The notes beneath the pieces are model-generated. The model did no database searches. It worked only from the letters and a program-made list of their open reading frames with translations, and was not told the DNA's origin. A stretch of DNA of 64,000 nucleotides from an uncultured Clostridia bacterium (GTDB lineage: Bacteria > Bacillota > Clostridia > TANB77 > CAG-465): assembly GCA_934130595.1 (NCBI GenBank), contig CAKOYF010000003.1, positions 73,615 to 137,614 of the forward strand, written 5' to 3'. The position numbers were made by a program, and so were the translations under genes. Below, in pieces: positions 63,799 through 64,000 of this stretch; within the stretch, counting starts at the first letter, position 1, and every line of letters begins with the position of its first letter.

Positions 63799-64000
63799 CT
63801 ATTTTGAGTTTTTCTTTTTATTTTTTACTACTACAAATACTATTCCTGCTACACATACTACCGCTACTATTACTAGTGCTACTACTGCTATATCTCCTGT
63901 ATTTGTTACCTCAAATATTATTCTTTCTGGTGAGTTTTCATCTACTGTAAATTCTAGTCCTGTCATATCCTCATCCATCTCATATCCTTCTGGTGCTTTT
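63799..64000 (-). CDS. SpaA-type sortase-anchored surface protein, C-terminal end (runs off window)
   Basis: The last 66 codons of a gene that begins outside the window. The translation starts KAPEGYEMDEDMTGLEFTV, the end of a SpaA/prealbumin-like domain of the kind that forms isopeptide bonds in pilins, then VTNTGD, a variant of the LPxTG cell-wall sorting signal, a hydrophobic helix (IAVVALVIVAVVCVAGIVF) and a basic tail KNKKKNSK. Such proteins are cut by a sortase and linked to peptidoglycan or to a pilus. No sortase gene is visible here. Confidence 0.85.
   Translation of the reverse strand, partial: KAPEGYEMDEDMTGLEFTVDENSPERIIFEVTNTGDIAVVALVIVAVVCVAGIVFVVVKNKKKNSK

Overview
This window looks like a stretch of chromosome from a low-G+C, endospore-forming member of the Clostridia (Bacillota). 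Evidence seen directly: strongly A/T-rich DNA, codons dominated by AGA, ATA and TTA, AGGAGG-type ribosome binding sites, TTGACA/TATAAT promoters and short U-tailed hairpin terminators. Sporulation genes are present: both dipicolinate synthase subunits (dpaB at the left edge, dpaA near 45.3 kb), a yabP-yabQ-divIC cluster and an FtsK/SpoIIIE translocase. I cannot name the genus. Nearly all genes lie on the minus strand; the plus-strand exceptions are asnB, a VanW protein and two small proteins. No rRNA, tRNA, CRISPR array, phage or intact insertion sequence was seen.

Layout from left to right. 0-3.6 kb: end of dpaB, lexA with two operators, pfkA, and an unusual fusion of ribulose-phosphate 3-epimerase to an AlkD-like domain. 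3.7-18.4 kb: the conserved Firmicute housekeeping cluster (transcribed rsmD, coiled-coil protein, ftsK, def, membrane protein, fmt, MazG-like protein, rlmN, PP2C phosphatase, PASTA kinase, then rsgA and the epimerase), interrupted at 4.8-7.9 kb by an island with a DUF402 gene, a methyltransferase and two frameshifted genes (guanylate kinase and a radical SAM protein). 18.4-22.8 kb: a YbaK/ProX deacylase, pyrimidine-nucleoside phosphorylase, a small membrane protein and divergent asnB.

22.8-34.7 kb: a complete type II fatty-acid synthesis and acetyl-CoA carboxylase operon (fabH-D-G-F-accB-fabZ-accC-D-A-fabI, an NMO/FabK-like flavoprotein and a stand-alone RNA polymerase alpha-CTD-like protein), preceded by biotin ligase and a GltD-like oxidoreductase. 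No acpP is in the cluster. Between birA and fabH lies the wreck of a TetR-type regulator, with a palindrome that could be its former operator still in front of fabH. 34.7-35.2 kb holds only decayed coding fragments.

35.2-46.1 kb: an orphan gene with a perfect consensus promoter, VanW, the sporulation cluster, a degenerate HAD protein, uvrB, MYG1, HU, two GNAT acetyltransferases, a transglutaminase-like protein, folD and dpaA. 46.2-53.2 kb: cardiolipin synthase and queA/tgt (queuosine), the latter pair separated by an ABC transporter whose permease carries a CPBP protease domain. 53.4-59.5 kb: a CmpB-type membrane protein, ung, a metallo-hydrolase, a (p)ppGpp synthetase whose hydrolase site has lost its metal ligands, and recJ. 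59.6-63.7 kb: the most system-like locus, five tightly packed genes (TetR regulator, acyltransferase, two GT8 glycosyltransferases, acyltransferase) behind two TetR-type operators, suggesting regulated synthesis of a cell-envelope glycolipid. The right edge holds the end of a sortase-anchored SpaA-type surface protein.
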